Positions 21,801 to 30,388 of a stretch of 64,000 nt of DNA are shown here, in pieces. Positions within the stretch are counted from its first letter, which is position 1; every line of letters begins with the position of its first letter. The stretch covers positions 17,796,001-17,860,000 of the forward strand of contig NC_079878.1 in assembly GCF_029227915.1 (NCBI RefSeq). The letters run 5' to 3'. The position numbers were made by a program, and so were the translations under genes. The DNA comes from Hydractinia symbiolongicarpus. Taxonomy: Eukaryota > Cnidaria > Hydrozoa > Anthoathecata > Hydractiniidae. Under the pieces are notes generated by a model. It worked only from the letters and a program-made list of their open reading frames with translations, was not told where the DNA came from and did not search any database.

Positions 21801-22788
21801 ATTTTGAATTTTGTAGCGATACCTTCCAAGTCCACCAGCCTCGTAGCCCTTACCTCTCCCCTCTTTAATTTGGGTTGCTCGTAATATTCACGAGCTAATT
21901 TGAGGACCGTCTTTGTTAAGAATTCTGTCCCTCTTTTTACATCCGCTCTCTCCCTTACAGCTAGACACCTCCAAAAGCACAGGTTGTCCGTTCTGACATC
22001 TTCACCATCCATGGCATATATACACATTTTTCCGCGGAGCCAATATGGTAATAGTCCACATGCAAGTAGGGGCTCCCTCGTAGAAATTATCTTGATCTGA
22101 ACGTGCTTGAATATTATTTTACCTTCATATGTTACTGGTGTTTCTATAGTCCTTTCTGGTGGCAAATAGGCTTTCGACCAATATTCTGCATCCTCCAGAT
22201 CAAGGCGCTTATTTTCGCATTCATCCAGAAAGGCCTCGATGTCAGCCATGCTTGAGAGTGACCTTGAGCTCTTGGTTTTGTAATAATTTGCAACATCTCC
22301 ACCGCCTCGGTAAATATCGCAGCCAAATGAGTATATCACCTTCACACGCATGTCTACATGGGGGGTGATTTTTGGCATGATGGCCTCCGTCAATGGTTGG
22401 TTAAGGTTATTATTAAATCGCCATGTTTTTATGTGGTTTCCCTCTTCAAACATTTCCACGTCATCGTTAAAATGTTCTGAATATCCTCGATTACCTCTGG
22501 GTTCGTGGCCTGCTTCGATTCTTTCCCAAACATGTGTTTGAGGTCCTCAATTCCTTGGTATTCCTTATCTATGGTGACCCGTTGAACCTCATCGTGGATA
22601 GTTGGTGATTCTGAAAATTGATCCCTGGCCTTGTTGTAGTAGTAACTAACGGTATCCCGCACGCTCCTTAGTTGTTTAACAAGAGCTTCGCGAGTTGCCG
22701 CTACTGGTGCCGACACGGTATTATATATTTTACTGATTGCATTTTTGAACCAACTCATTCCTTTATTATATACAAATTTCATTCCCAA
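18822..22788 (-). pseudogene. PolB: B-family DNA polymerase, lineage A, broken
   Basis: Spread over several frames, the order is: a basic helical N-terminus (MSWFKNAISKIYNTV), a domain with DNLCFWRCLA and GHCFYIK that looks OTU-like, a VYEYHGCKWHGCP cysteine/histidine segment typical of transposon-borne polymerases, Exo motifs (FDFE near 21130, FNSGKYD near 20850), a cysteine cluster (CKHKCEARC...), Pol motif A DANMLYPS (near 20050), motif B KGNSFYGK (near 19545) and motif C YMDTDS (near 19260). A TAA at 19620 and frameshifts near 22440, 21590, 21150, 20380 and 19830 disable it. It should replicate the element by protein priming. It is not close to the P2/P4 enzymes. Confidence 0.85.
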
Positions 22789-22829
22789 CCAGAAAATTTT
22801 TTGATTTAGTCAAGGATTGGATATTTTGG

Positions 22830-23021
22830 GGAATTTCCCTTACTCATATTATGTATGATTTAGCGTATGACGTCATGTATTGTTGTTTATATCATTTAAT
22901 ATTATTATGATTTCGCGTATGCGTTGATGACGTCATATGATTTTGTTTTTTACTTGTTTTTTGAGTGGAAGTGGTGGAAGCGGGTTTTTTGGGGGTAAAG
23001 ATGTGGAAGGAGCGAAAAACT
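22830..23021 (-). repeat. P1 right terminal inverted repeat
   Basis: Inverted match to 8480-8690 (see there). Two TGACGTCA palindromes at 22868-22875 and 22928-22935. The block GGAATTTCCCTTACTCATAT is shared with the P2 right end (near 34500). Confidence 0.75.
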
Positions 23022-23799
23022 GTATATCCTCACTCCTTACTACTACTGTCATTATCGCGAAATAAAATAGATACTGGTTGTAAATTTTTATTTGAAGGCA
23101 GATGAGGAAAAATCTTCTGATTTAAAACCGTCTTGAATCATAGCTGACCACAATCAGGATAAAAAGTTAAAATATTTCTCTTAAATAAACTGTTATAAAG
23201 GCTCATAAGAATAGCTTTATTCTGTATAGCTACAAGATCTGCTGTCTACACAGAGTTAGTTACAGAAGAGGATGAATAGCTAGCTAACTGAAAACTTGAA
23301 AGTGCTTTCTACACAAGAAAACAAATCTGAAGATTTACATACAGGTACAAAAATTGGATGGTTCGAGTATAGAGAATTTTTATGAAGCTATATACAAGTT
23401 ATAAAGCTAAATACGGATCCACGTTTGACAGCAACATCATGCTTTCTTCACCTTCACAACTTCGCTAGCCTTGTTTTTTTTTTTTTGACTTTGTTGCGTA
23501 TGTTCTATAGCCATATATGGAGCGAATTTTTAACCTCTCTGTGAAATTTACTAGCAATCCTGCGAAAAAGACTAACTGCGAAACAAAGTGGATACTGTTA
23601 AATCCTGCGAAAACGACGTGCGAAGCGCGAAGCTTGTGTGTGCCGCCCGGGAAAAGATTTGTGCCGGATCCATGTGTTGGCGGTGGCGGTGGAAGAAACG
23701 ACGTGTTGAAATGAAAAAAGTAGGTCAGTCGATCGCAGAGCCTGACTAACTACGCCCCTGCTATTATCTTCTATACTCCTGGCCTAATATGATATATAT
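23022..23799. other. Spacer between P1 and the minisatellite, with a TE-like end
   Basis: No gene supported. A T15 run occurs near 23474. The segment ending at 23760 closes with CTACGCCCCTG, the inverse of the end at 6981. It is GC-richer from about 23560 to 23760, so probably a MITE-like fragment whose other end I cannot place. Confidence 0.4.
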
Positions 23800-24090
23800 C
23801 TTAGACATATTGAGTATACATAATCTTTGAGTTGTAGGGGGGAAGATTTTCTATTAAGGTGCCGTTCCCTGGCCTTGCCAGCGCTGACCGTTCCTTTGCC
23901 TACTCTTCCTATGCCTTTTCTGGTGCCTACCTACTATGCCCTTGCCTGTGCCTCCCATGCCTTGCCTACCCCTGCCTTGCTGATTTATCTTCCTGTTTCC
24001 TTGCCTGCCTTTGTCGTGCCCTTTCCTTGCCGTGCTTAATGCCTTTGCCTTGACAACCTCTCCGCAATACTTTCTACATTGATCACATTG
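23800..24090 (+). repeat. CCTTGCC-rich minisatellite, second copy
   Basis: Inverted copy of 5160-5466, including flanking unique sequence. Leucine/proline-rich frames over it are an effect of the composition. Together the two copies flank P1 in opposite orientations, 2.7 kb away on the left and 0.8 kb away on the right. Confidence 0.75.
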
Positions 24091-24104
24091 ACATCAAATC
24101 GACG

Positions 24105-24323
24105 TCACTGCAACGACTTCCGTCTAAAGTACGCGAACATTGGTCTCCGGAATTTCGTCGTCACATACTGACCATCATCTAAATAAAGACCATGTTCACT
24201 ACGCGGCGACGTATCCTGGAACTGGATTTCCAGTGCTTCGCGTACCTTACGATCTATTTTCTTACATACTTGCTTTAGCATTTCTGCAGACTCACGCATG
24301 CGAGAGCAGAAATACAACACCAC
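24105..24323 (-). pseudogene. Fragment of an unrecognised protein
   Basis: 72 codons with a helical charged start (MRESAEMLKQVCKKIDRKVRE) and an ending LYLDDGQYVTTKFRRP. It ends next to the minisatellite, so it is probably cut. It lies where the left half of P2 should continue. No match in the other elements of this window; I do not know the function. Confidence 0.35.
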
Positions 24324-24455
24324 ATAAAAACAACAATTTATTTTGCCAAAGATGAAATATCGTTAAAAAAGTTAAACAATTTAAATTTTTCTAACATGAC
24401 GTTTAACGTTTTTTTAACGTCGTCATATATGTCATCAATTTCGTTCTTTACTCTC

Positions 24456-24726
24456 CTAATGTTTTATATTGGCTACGTACGACATCATCTTTTTTAACGC
24501 AATCCCATTACTGATGTCGGTTGACCATTCCGGAATTAAAGATGTCATAATTCGAAAATATCTCGTACCCAAGGTCAGTGAGGCCGCCTCGTGAAGGTGT
24601 TGCGGGTGTAGTGTTTGTTCCCTGAATATCCTCAGGCCTAAGAATTTCGCTACTAAACTCTTCAGGTTCGTATGAAATGTCTTCCTCTGGCGTAAAATCT
24701 GGTTCATATGCCGGGTTTATAGGCAT
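24456..24726 (-). pseudogene. Coiled-coil gene, N-terminal remnant
   Basis: It diverges from the P2 capsid gene with 31 bp between ATGs. The start MPINPAYEPDFTPEEDIS shares FTPEEDIS with the P3 copy at 54593 and the acidic character of the P1 copy (12965). The frame shifts near 24530 and the coiled-coil and hydrophobic parts are missing. Confidence 0.55.
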
Positions 24727-24757
24727 TTTATTTCAATCCCAGAAACATATAATAAAT

Positions 24758-26030
24758 ATGTTTGGAAATTTACTTAATTCCAATAAGGAGATCAAAACGA
24801 TGATGGCGATGAAAGGCAAGAAACAGCGTGTTAAGGTATCTCATATACCCAGCACAATCAATCAAAACGAGGACTTATACGTGGATATCCTAAACATTGG
24901 TCAAAACGATGTAGTTTTTCCAGGCTCTCTGAAACTTCTATTTGACTTGGAGCTTACGGGTACTAATACCAAACGCACCATCGTCAGCAACATCGGCAAG
25001 GCTCTGGTTCAAAACCTTTGCATCAGCTTGAACGGTAATGAAGTGCAAAACATACAAGATTATAATGTGCTATCAGTCTTCCGTGATCAATGGATTTCAA
25101 AATTTAATAGGAACAATAACTTAATTTTACAAGGTATCAACCCTAACGACGGGACAATTCGCGCTTTACAGGTAAAAGCTTCTGACCATGTAGGAAATAA
25201 CGAGGAAAAGGCCATCGCTGAGGCCTACGGTAACACATTCTGCATACCTCTTGGCTCTATGTTCTCGATGACGAGGGATCTCCCGTTTTATCAACATGGT
25301 CTACATGATAGACTGCAGTTTGTCATCCATTTTGCACCGTACGGTGACGTGATCAAGAACTCCGGGGCCCCAGCCTCAGGGTCCACCGCAGCTAAACCAG
25401 CCGACAGTGGATATAAAATTACCAATATTGCGCTCGATTTTGATAAAGTGACCAATGAACAATGGCGAGTGCTATGCTCTCAAGGTATTCGAGGTTAGCG
25501 TTACCATATATAAGCGTATACTCTGGAGTAAAGTGGTGACCTTAAAGAAAAATGATACATCGTACAACCTACAATTGGATACCCCTGCCAAGAGCTTAAA
25601 GGGTGTTTTACTGATATTTCAGGACCGTACAGTGGTCAAGGCCTACTCTGGAAATAATGAGAAGTTTTACAACCCCAAGTTCGAGAAAATCTCGATTACC
25701 CTAGAGGGTGGGCCGAATGAACTGTATAGCCACGCGATGATGCCGAAAGATCACATGGAGCAGCTGGCTGCGTTGCTTGGATCGCATGACTCGATCGTGA
25801 CGTTAGGCCAGTTTTTCACTGAAAGATATGCGCTGTTTGTCGATTTTAGGGCAACGCCCGAGGACCCCTTGCACGGAAGTGGTAGACATTTGCAAAGGCT
25901 CAGTGACGGTATAACCCTCCATATAACTAAGAAGGCTGATGGAACTGGGGATATACGGTGTTACGTGTACTTGCTAATGGATGCTCAATTAAACATCCTG
26001 GATGGTAGATTACACAGAATAGAATATTAA
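24758..26030 (+). pseudogene. MCP: Major capsid protein, broken only in the middle
   Basis: The first 245 codons are open (start MFGNLLNSNKEIKTM, ATAATAAATATG context). Around 25450-25540 two frameshifts break the linker between the two halves; the second half then runs from LKKNDTSYNLQLDTP to QLNILDGRLHRIEY. Matching blocks with the P1 copy make the reading reliable. Two beta-rich halves with a break between them agree with a double jelly roll. It is the best preserved capsid gene here. No transmembrane segment. Confidence 0.75.
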
Positions 26031-26055
26031 GAATATTAAGAGTATCAAAATTTGT

Positions 26056-26080
26056 TTTTGTAGGCCTTGGGTCTACAAAA
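26056..26080. terminator. Hairpin between capsid gene and next ATG
   Basis: TTTTGTAG (26056-26063) pairs with CTACAAAA (26073-26080); the loop is GCCTTGGGT as in P1 14288-14296. It lies 25 nt after the capsid stop and 3 nt before the ATG at 26084. Confidence 0.65.
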
Positions 26081-26083
26081 TAA

Positions 26084-26481
26084 ATGGCAAGTCTCGCGAT
26101 TATAGCTGGCGGGGCGCTGATTAACGCGCTCGCATTTAGCGGCAGTAACTATCTCTTCAACAAACTCAGTGGGCACGGCGAAGAAGAGCGGAAAAGACAC
26201 GATCTAGCGCTCGAGAAATTACAAGCCGCTCAGGCGCAGTGGGTGCGGGATCGTCAAGCAAAATAGATTGGTACAATAAGAGACGAGAAGAACAGCGGGA
26301 GGCAGGGCAAAGTCTCAAAGAGCTCGACGAAAATATGAGACAATACTATATAGCGACGATTGAAAAAGCACCTAAGTTATCCGACCACTCTATACCTTCC
26401 AAACCTCAACAGGACGGTGAACTCACATTCATTCTCGGATCATTGGCCCTCCTCGGTTTTGTAGCGTACAAATGCATATAA
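26084..26481 (+). pseudogene. Small protein with two membrane helices, one frameshift
   Basis: N-terminal hydrophobic glycine-rich segment (LAIIAGGALINALAFSGSNY), charged middle ending WVRDRQAK, then after a one-base loss near 26264 the second frame with IDWYNKRREEQREAG and a C-terminal helix (FILGSLALLGFVAY). P1 has only the first half. The pair of terminal helices suggests a small virion membrane protein. Confidence 0.65.
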
Positions 26482-26491
26482 TGCAGAGCGT

Positions 26492-26518
26492 TTTCGATAT
26501 GTAATAAATATGTCGAAA
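26492..26518. terminator. Weak inverted repeat across the integrase start
   Basis: TTTCGA-TAT (26492-26500) against ATATGTCGAAA (26508-26518), with a two-base gap; it contains the integrase ATG at 26510. Listed because it sits where the other junctions have perfect hairpins. Confidence 0.35.
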
Positions 26519-27490
26519 GTAAAGCATATTGTTACTCCTGAAGAAGCGGGAAAATTAAGCAGCATCTATTACCAACCAGAACATCTATGGACTGGACGGA
26601 AAGCCATTAAGATACTCGCTGAAAAATCTGGTATTTCCAAAAAGAAAATCATACATTGGCTTAGTCGTCGGTTGCTCTGGCTCCGACATATCAAGGGCCC
26701 GAAAAAGATTAATTACCCGCATTTCAACATTACAAGGCCGAATCAAATGCATCAATTTGATCTCTTGTACATGCCCCATGATAAAGTGTATGGTAATACA
26801 TACAAATATATCCTCACAGGTATTGACGTAGCTTCACGGTATAAGGTGGCGAGGCCCTTCAGAACCGAAAAGGCCAGTAAGGTCGCTGATATGCTCATTG
26901 ATATTTATAAAGCGGGGCCTTTGCATTATCCGAAGACCTTTCAGTGCGATAACGGTGTAATCAAATCAGATGTAACGAAGCTCCTGGAAGGTAAAGGAGT
27001 GGAAATCAAGAGGGCAACCACCAAGTATCACCATACTTTCACAGCGTTTGTTGAGTCCTACAATAAGGTGCTCGCAAAGAGATTGTTCAAACCCGAAGAT
27101 GCGCAGGAATTGGCTTCTGATGAAACTAGTACCACATGGGTCAAACACCTGTACACTATTGTGAAAAACATGAACAACACCAAGACCGCGATGATTGGTA
27201 TGAAACAGTCAAAGCCATCGAGCTTTTCGCAAGTGGTACTTCATGTACCACTTGCGAAAAGCGTGGAATATCCCGAGGAAAGGCCTTTGCCTGACGATGG
27301 ATTATATCTGTACTTGCTACAACCCGGCGAGGGATACAATGATGCAAGGAGACGTGCGACGGATGCCTATTGGAGGAAAAAGACGTATAGAATCGACCGT
27401 ATCGTAACTGATACCCGTCTTCTATACTACTTGGCAATGCTAATACCAGAGAATGTTCAGGTACCTCCGGAGCATGTGAAAGAATGGTAA
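26510..27490 (+). CDS. INT: Retroviral-type integrase, open frame but core altered
   Basis: 326 codons without a stop. N-terminal YYQPEHLWTGRKAIK and IHWLSRRLLWLRHIKGPKK suggest a small DNA-binding start; the core has QFDLLYM, FQCDNG and FVESYNKVLAKRL. Compared with P1, the S-E-F after the second aspartate is lost (DNGVIK), which is likely to harm activity. At 27222-27262 an inverted duplication replaces part of a linker without breaking the frame. It ends CPE-like at KEW. Enzyme role: insertion of element DNA into the host genome. Confidence 0.8.
   Translation: MSKVKHIVTPEEAGKLSSIYYQPEHLWTGRKAIKILAEKSGISKKKIIHWLSRRLLWLRHIKGPKKINYPHFNITRPNQMHQFDLLYMPHDKVYGNTYKYILTGIDVASRYKVARPFRTEKASKVADMLIDIYKAGPLHYPKTFQCDNGVIKSDVTKLLEGKGVEIKRATTKYHHTFTAFVESYNKVLAKRLFKPEDAQELASDETSTTWVKHLYTIVKNMNNTKTAMIGMKQSKPSSFSQVVLHVPLAKSVEYPEERPLPDDGLYLYLLQPGEGYNDARRRATDAYWRKKTYRIDRIVTDTRLLYYLAMLIPENVQVPPEHVKEW
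27222..27262. repeat. 18-bp perfect inverted repeat inside integrase coding
   Basis: GCTTTTCGCAAGTGGTAC (27222-27239) and its exact complement (27245-27262) around loop TTCAT. The P1 gene has only the right arm with its upstream gatgaa, so the left arm is a new inverted copy. Confidence 0.75.
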
Positions 27491-27499
27491 ATTTCTCGA

Positions 27500-27524
27500 T
27501 TTTGTGTATTATGAACACACAAAA
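27500..27524. terminator. Hairpin between convergent integrase and BRO-like gene
   Basis: TTTTGTGT (27500-27507) pairs with ACACAAAA (27517-27524), 9-nt loop; 9 nt after the integrase stop and 15 nt beyond the other gene's 3' end. Confidence 0.6.
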
Positions 27525-27539
27525 CTTATGCCTAATCTT

Positions 27540-28310
27540 CTAATGCCGGATCACCCAGGTCATAGTAAGATCAATTAACCTAAAATGGCATATGTATCGC
27601 TCCATATGACCTTCCTCTTCAAACCTATTAAAGGCATGCATCTCATTGGCGTTATCGATAACAACGATCTCTTCCGAATCCGGATATTGAACCTTGATCC
27701 ATCGTCTTTTTCTGAAGATTGCCCTCCTTTGAACGCGTGCACAGTAATAGGGAAGATGGTGGTATTTATTGTCTTCCGGTGTTGTATGCTTGCGAAATAT
27801 CATAACATTATCTTTGCCCGTATCATTGGCATGTGGCACATATCTCTGACGTAATCCCGCAATTTCCAATGTTCGGAGATCGAGCTGGTTTTCTCTCTCC
27901 TGGAGGTCTTCCTCAAGGGTAGCGATAGTTAAGTCCCTTTCCTGAAGATCATCGTTGAGTATTGCCAGGGCTTGACGATGTTCTTTGATTTCATTTTGTA
28001 ATTTTTCCACACCTCTTTTAGTTAGCCATTTTATGACATCAATAGCCCTTGGTTTTCGAGATCTATGTGCAATCTCTAATACACCATCCAATGTAACGAA
28101 AGCCTCGTCTCCGGTTACTTCCTTGGACAGTGCGTCTAACGCACAATCTGTTATCTCATGACGAGGCGTGGTTTTTACATCTCTGTATGTCGCCTTTATA
28201 TCAACAATACCCAGAAATCTTCCCAGATCAGCACGTTTAAACATTGGTTGGCCCTGATTGTTTACCAATATATCAATGGTAGGCAATGTATTAAATAAGG
28301 TAAGTGACAT
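27540..28310 (-). CDS. BRO-N-like protein with coiled coil (intact)
   Basis: 256 residues. The N-terminal 100 resemble the BRO-N DNA-binding domain of baculoviruses and large DNA viruses (MFKRADLGRFLGIVDIKATY ... FVTLDGVLEIAHRSRKPRA). A leucine/glutamate coiled coil with a repeated DDLQER/EEDLQER motif follows (about residues 115-150), then a C-terminal domain with YCARVQRRAIFRKR and NEMHAFNRFEEEG. The layout matches viral KilA/BRO-type regulators. Only P2 has it, in the cargo slot between integrase and ATPase. Its start context is AATAATAAAATG. It probably binds DNA and tunes host or element expression (inference from family). Confidence 0.75.
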   Translation of the reverse strand: MSLTLFNTLPTIDILVNNQGQPMFKRADLGRFLGIVDIKATYRDVKTTPRHEITDCALDALSKEVTGDEAFVTLDGVLEIAHRSRKPRAIDVIKWLTKRGVEKLQNEIKEHRQALAILNDDLQERDLTIATLEEDLQERENQLDLRTLEIAGLRQRYVPHANDTGKDNVMIFRKHTTPEDNKYHHLPYYCARVQRRAIFRKRRWIKVQYPDSEEIVVIDNANEMHAFNRFEEEGHMERYICHFRLIDLTMTWVIRH

Positions 28311-28318
28311 TTTATTAT

Positions 28319-28516
28319 TTACATTACTCCAACCAGGGTCCCAATGAGTAGGACGGTTATGAAAAAATACTTGGTATTCCTCTGATACTATACCCTCTCC
28401 ATGACCTCATTTAACTCCTCCTGGAGGGCTTCTAGTTGACTTTCCAGGTAAGTTATGCGTTCGAGCTCTTCATGGCAATTTTCCAATTGCCTTTTTAAAG
28501 TTCTGATGTATGACAT
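28319..28516 (-). pseudogene. Small coiled-coil membrane protein, one stop
   Basis: 65 codons: MSYIRTLKRQLENCHEELER, leucine-zipper-like ITYLESQLEALQEELNEV, an in-frame TAG, then a C-terminal membrane helix (YFFITVLLIGTLVGV). It starts 3 nt from the 3' end of the ATPase gene and ends 9 nt before the BRO-like start. Not found in P1. Confidence 0.55.
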
Positions 28517-28518
28517 AT

Positions 28519-29121
28519 TTATTCTATAACAGTCCAAGCCCTTGGGTGCTCAAGTCTAATATACAAACAGGCATGCTTAGACTTTTTGAGTTGAGCCTTG
28601 ATCTCTTTCCACTCAGTGGATTCGATCATATTCGTTTCCTCATCAATTAATTTGAGGTCCGATCTTTCCGAGGGATACCAGGTAAATAACTGATTCTTTT
28701 GCCTCCTCAGAATTTTGGGAATTGCGGTATAACTCTGAGTCAACAACCATAACGAATGCTTCCTGTGCCTCCCGCTAATGGCTAATTCCAATAGCGGTTG
28801 TCGACGCTTATCCAGCGATTCATCAGCGATCATATCGTCAACGATAAATAATGTTTCTTCACCTGCCAGGAGGTTTGAAAATTTGCTTATCCAATCAAAT
28901 AAATTATCACCTGGATCAATAAGGAACACATAATCATCCTTCCAAAGCGATGGTCTACCGAGATAAGTGACATTCCATCGGAGAGTAGGGCAGAGGATAA
29001 TGATATTTTAAAAATGTCCCTTGTAAGGACCCTCCAAAAGATCGAGAACACGCTGCGTCTTCCCACAGCTTGTGGGTCCATTGAAGATTGCTGTATGGGG
29101 TTGTAAGATAATATCAAGCAT
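28519..29121 (-). pseudogene. ATPase: Packaging ATPase, single stop codon
   Basis: Walker A GPTSCGKT close to the start, Walker B-like LFIVDDMIADES, then SGRHRKHSLWLLTQSYTAIP with a conserved Q that may act as sensor. The only break I see is TAA at 29008-29010, in the segment after DLLEGPYKGHF. The rest is open to the end, so this is a young pseudogene. It is complete where P1 has a deletion. The ATG next to the palindrome is taken as start. Confidence 0.8.
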
Positions 29122-29122
29122 G

Positions 29123-29152
29123 TTTGTTGTATACCCATGGGTATACAACAAA
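29123..29152. terminator. Perfect 30-bp palindrome between two genes
   Basis: Each arm reads TTTGTTGTATACCCA with no mismatch and no loop. It begins 14 nt after the stop of gene 29166-29417 and ends 1 nt before the ATPase ATG. Confidence 0.8.
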
Positions 29153-29165
29153 ACCTTGCATGTGC

Positions 29166-29417
29166 TTACTTGGGCTTTGGGACTATACTCGCGGGCAACC
29201 ATCCTTTACTCACTGCCATCTCACGACTGCCTCGCCCTGCGGTGAAATACGCGATCATCTTCATAACATCGCTGCCATCCAGCTTAGTACTAGGACTCGA
29301 GATCCCAATGAACCTTTTACCAACCATAGCATATCCAAATGTGAACCCAAGGTCTACTATGGTCTCGTATATCATATCAATAATCTCCTTCTGTTGAGGT
29401 GTAACATTTGAACTCAT
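29166..29417 (-). CDS. Small conserved 83-residue protein (intact)
   Basis: Starts MSSNVTPQQKEIIDMIYETI, has a hydrophobic stretch (VDLGFTFGYAMVGKRFIGI), a conserved FTAGRGSREMAV and ends GWLPASIVPKPK. Three copies in the window (P1, P2, P5) keep this order, and two are intact although their neighbours are broken; that may only reflect short length. One membrane helix likely. Unknown role, always downstream of the KPVKH gene. Confidence 0.75.
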   Translation of the reverse strand: MSSNVTPQQKEIIDMIYETIVDLGFTFGYAMVGKRFIGISSPSTKLDGSDVMKMIAYFTAGRGSREMAVSKGWLPASIVPKPK

Positions 29418-29432
29418 TGTTTATATTATACC

Positions 29433-29785
29433 CTATCGCATGTGAAAAATGTCAATCTCGTGGTTGATTGGAGGTTTTTCCTGAACCGCTGGTGCAATCT
29501 GCTGGGTACTTGCGGATTTTGTACGAGGAAAATATATTACACCACCGATACATGCGAGTATAGCAATGAGACCTCCCGCACCATATATATATATCCACTG
29601 CTTGACTGTATAGAACTCACCCCAGAACTGGTTTTGAGTTGATATTGTACAACACCCTCTTGTTGTCTAATATCTTCGTTCCTCTTCTTCATCAGTGCGG
29701 CCAACTTGTGGCCTTGGGCTACTCTACCAGGATGCTTCACTGGTTTTGTTATTACCCCCTGTTCTTGCGATTGTTCAATACTCAT
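29433..29785 (-). pseudogene. Conserved basic membrane protein, frameshifted
   Basis: N-terminus VITKPVKHPGRVAQGHKLAA as in P1 and P5. A frameshift in the membrane segment (near 29590) moves the tail (ACIGGVIYFPRTKSASTQQI, IDIFHMR) into another frame. The stop lies 15 nt before the next ATG, the same spacing as in P1. Confidence 0.7.
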
Positions 29786-29788
29786 TTC

Positions 29789-29812
29789 TTTATAAGTCTC
29801 GCGGCTTATAAA
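29789..29812. terminator. Hairpin, loop inverted relative to P1
   Basis: TTTATAAG (29789-29796) pairs with CTTATAAA (29805-29812); loop TCTCGCGG. Position equals the P1 hairpin 17443-17468, but loop orientation is reversed. Nine nt beyond the 3' end of gene 29821-30300. Confidence 0.7.
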
Positions 29813-29820
29813 ATCTTTTT

Positions 29821-30300
29821 TTATGATGGAGGGCTTGTATCATTTACCAATTCCCTCGAATCTGGGGAACCCTGTTCAGACATTTGAGTATGATTAATTG
29901 TATGTGCCGCAACTAAAAGAGGCTGCGTATAGGACTATACCCAAGTCAGTCATGCTCTCCCTAATAATAGGATCTTCCTCTATGTCTCTTCTCAAACCTT
30001 CGGGGCCATCGATGGTTACCACGTTGCCTATAGCCTTCGTGTATAAGCTAATGGCGTGACACGAAAGAGCTCTAGCAGTATTCTGCCCTTTCTCAACCAA
30101 CTCGCGTTCAGTAAAATCATTATGTAATTTTTCGATAATCTCAGGTGATGCTTTGTCCAGGAATGCCTCAGTACATTTTTTGGCAGTAAATGTGGTTTGG
30201 ATTTACGAACATCCTTCAAAGCCTGGCGTTTGTCTATAGGTTGATCAACACCCCCCGCTGGTGTATCTACAACATCGAGAATATCAACGAGATTTGACAT
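29821..30300 (-). pseudogene. Conserved Polinton protein, broken
   Basis: Homologue of P1 17505-18311, starting MSNLVDILDVVDTP, with PIDKRQALKD, a frameshift near 30170, then FTERELVEKGQNTARALS and DPIIRESMTDLG. A deletion near 29930 removes the FGKFLAP part and shifts frame before the short tail. An in-frame ATG at 30387 would add a hydrophobic helix (LLLIAILLPYIAIILCYL) that is absent from the comparable start in P1; I prefer 30300. Confidence 0.65.
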
Positions 30301-30388
30301 GTTTATTATTACCCTTCTATATTTCAAATAACAGAGAATAATAGCAATATATGGGAGCAATATAGCGATTAATAGCAATGCCTCCATT

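Larger units (their letters stand above)
8480..23021. mobile_element. Polinton/Maverick element P1, near complete
   Basis: About 14.5 kb between imperfect terminal inverted repeats that begin AGT at the left and end ACT at the right. It encodes the Polinton core: capsid protein, retroviral-type integrase, packaging ATPase and a B-family DNA polymerase, plus conserved accessory genes. Left-half genes run on both strands; from the capsid gene rightward, the first three are on plus and the rest on minus. Most long genes are broken, so it is a fossil provirus. I could not find the expected 6-bp target duplication (aattta before, gtatat after), so the exact ends are uncertain by a few bases. Confidence 0.85.

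Noticed and set aside
8474-23027. 6-bp target-site duplication around P1
   Set aside because: The hexamers next to the proposed ends (aattta and gtatat) do not match, and other nearby pairs would be arbitrary choices.
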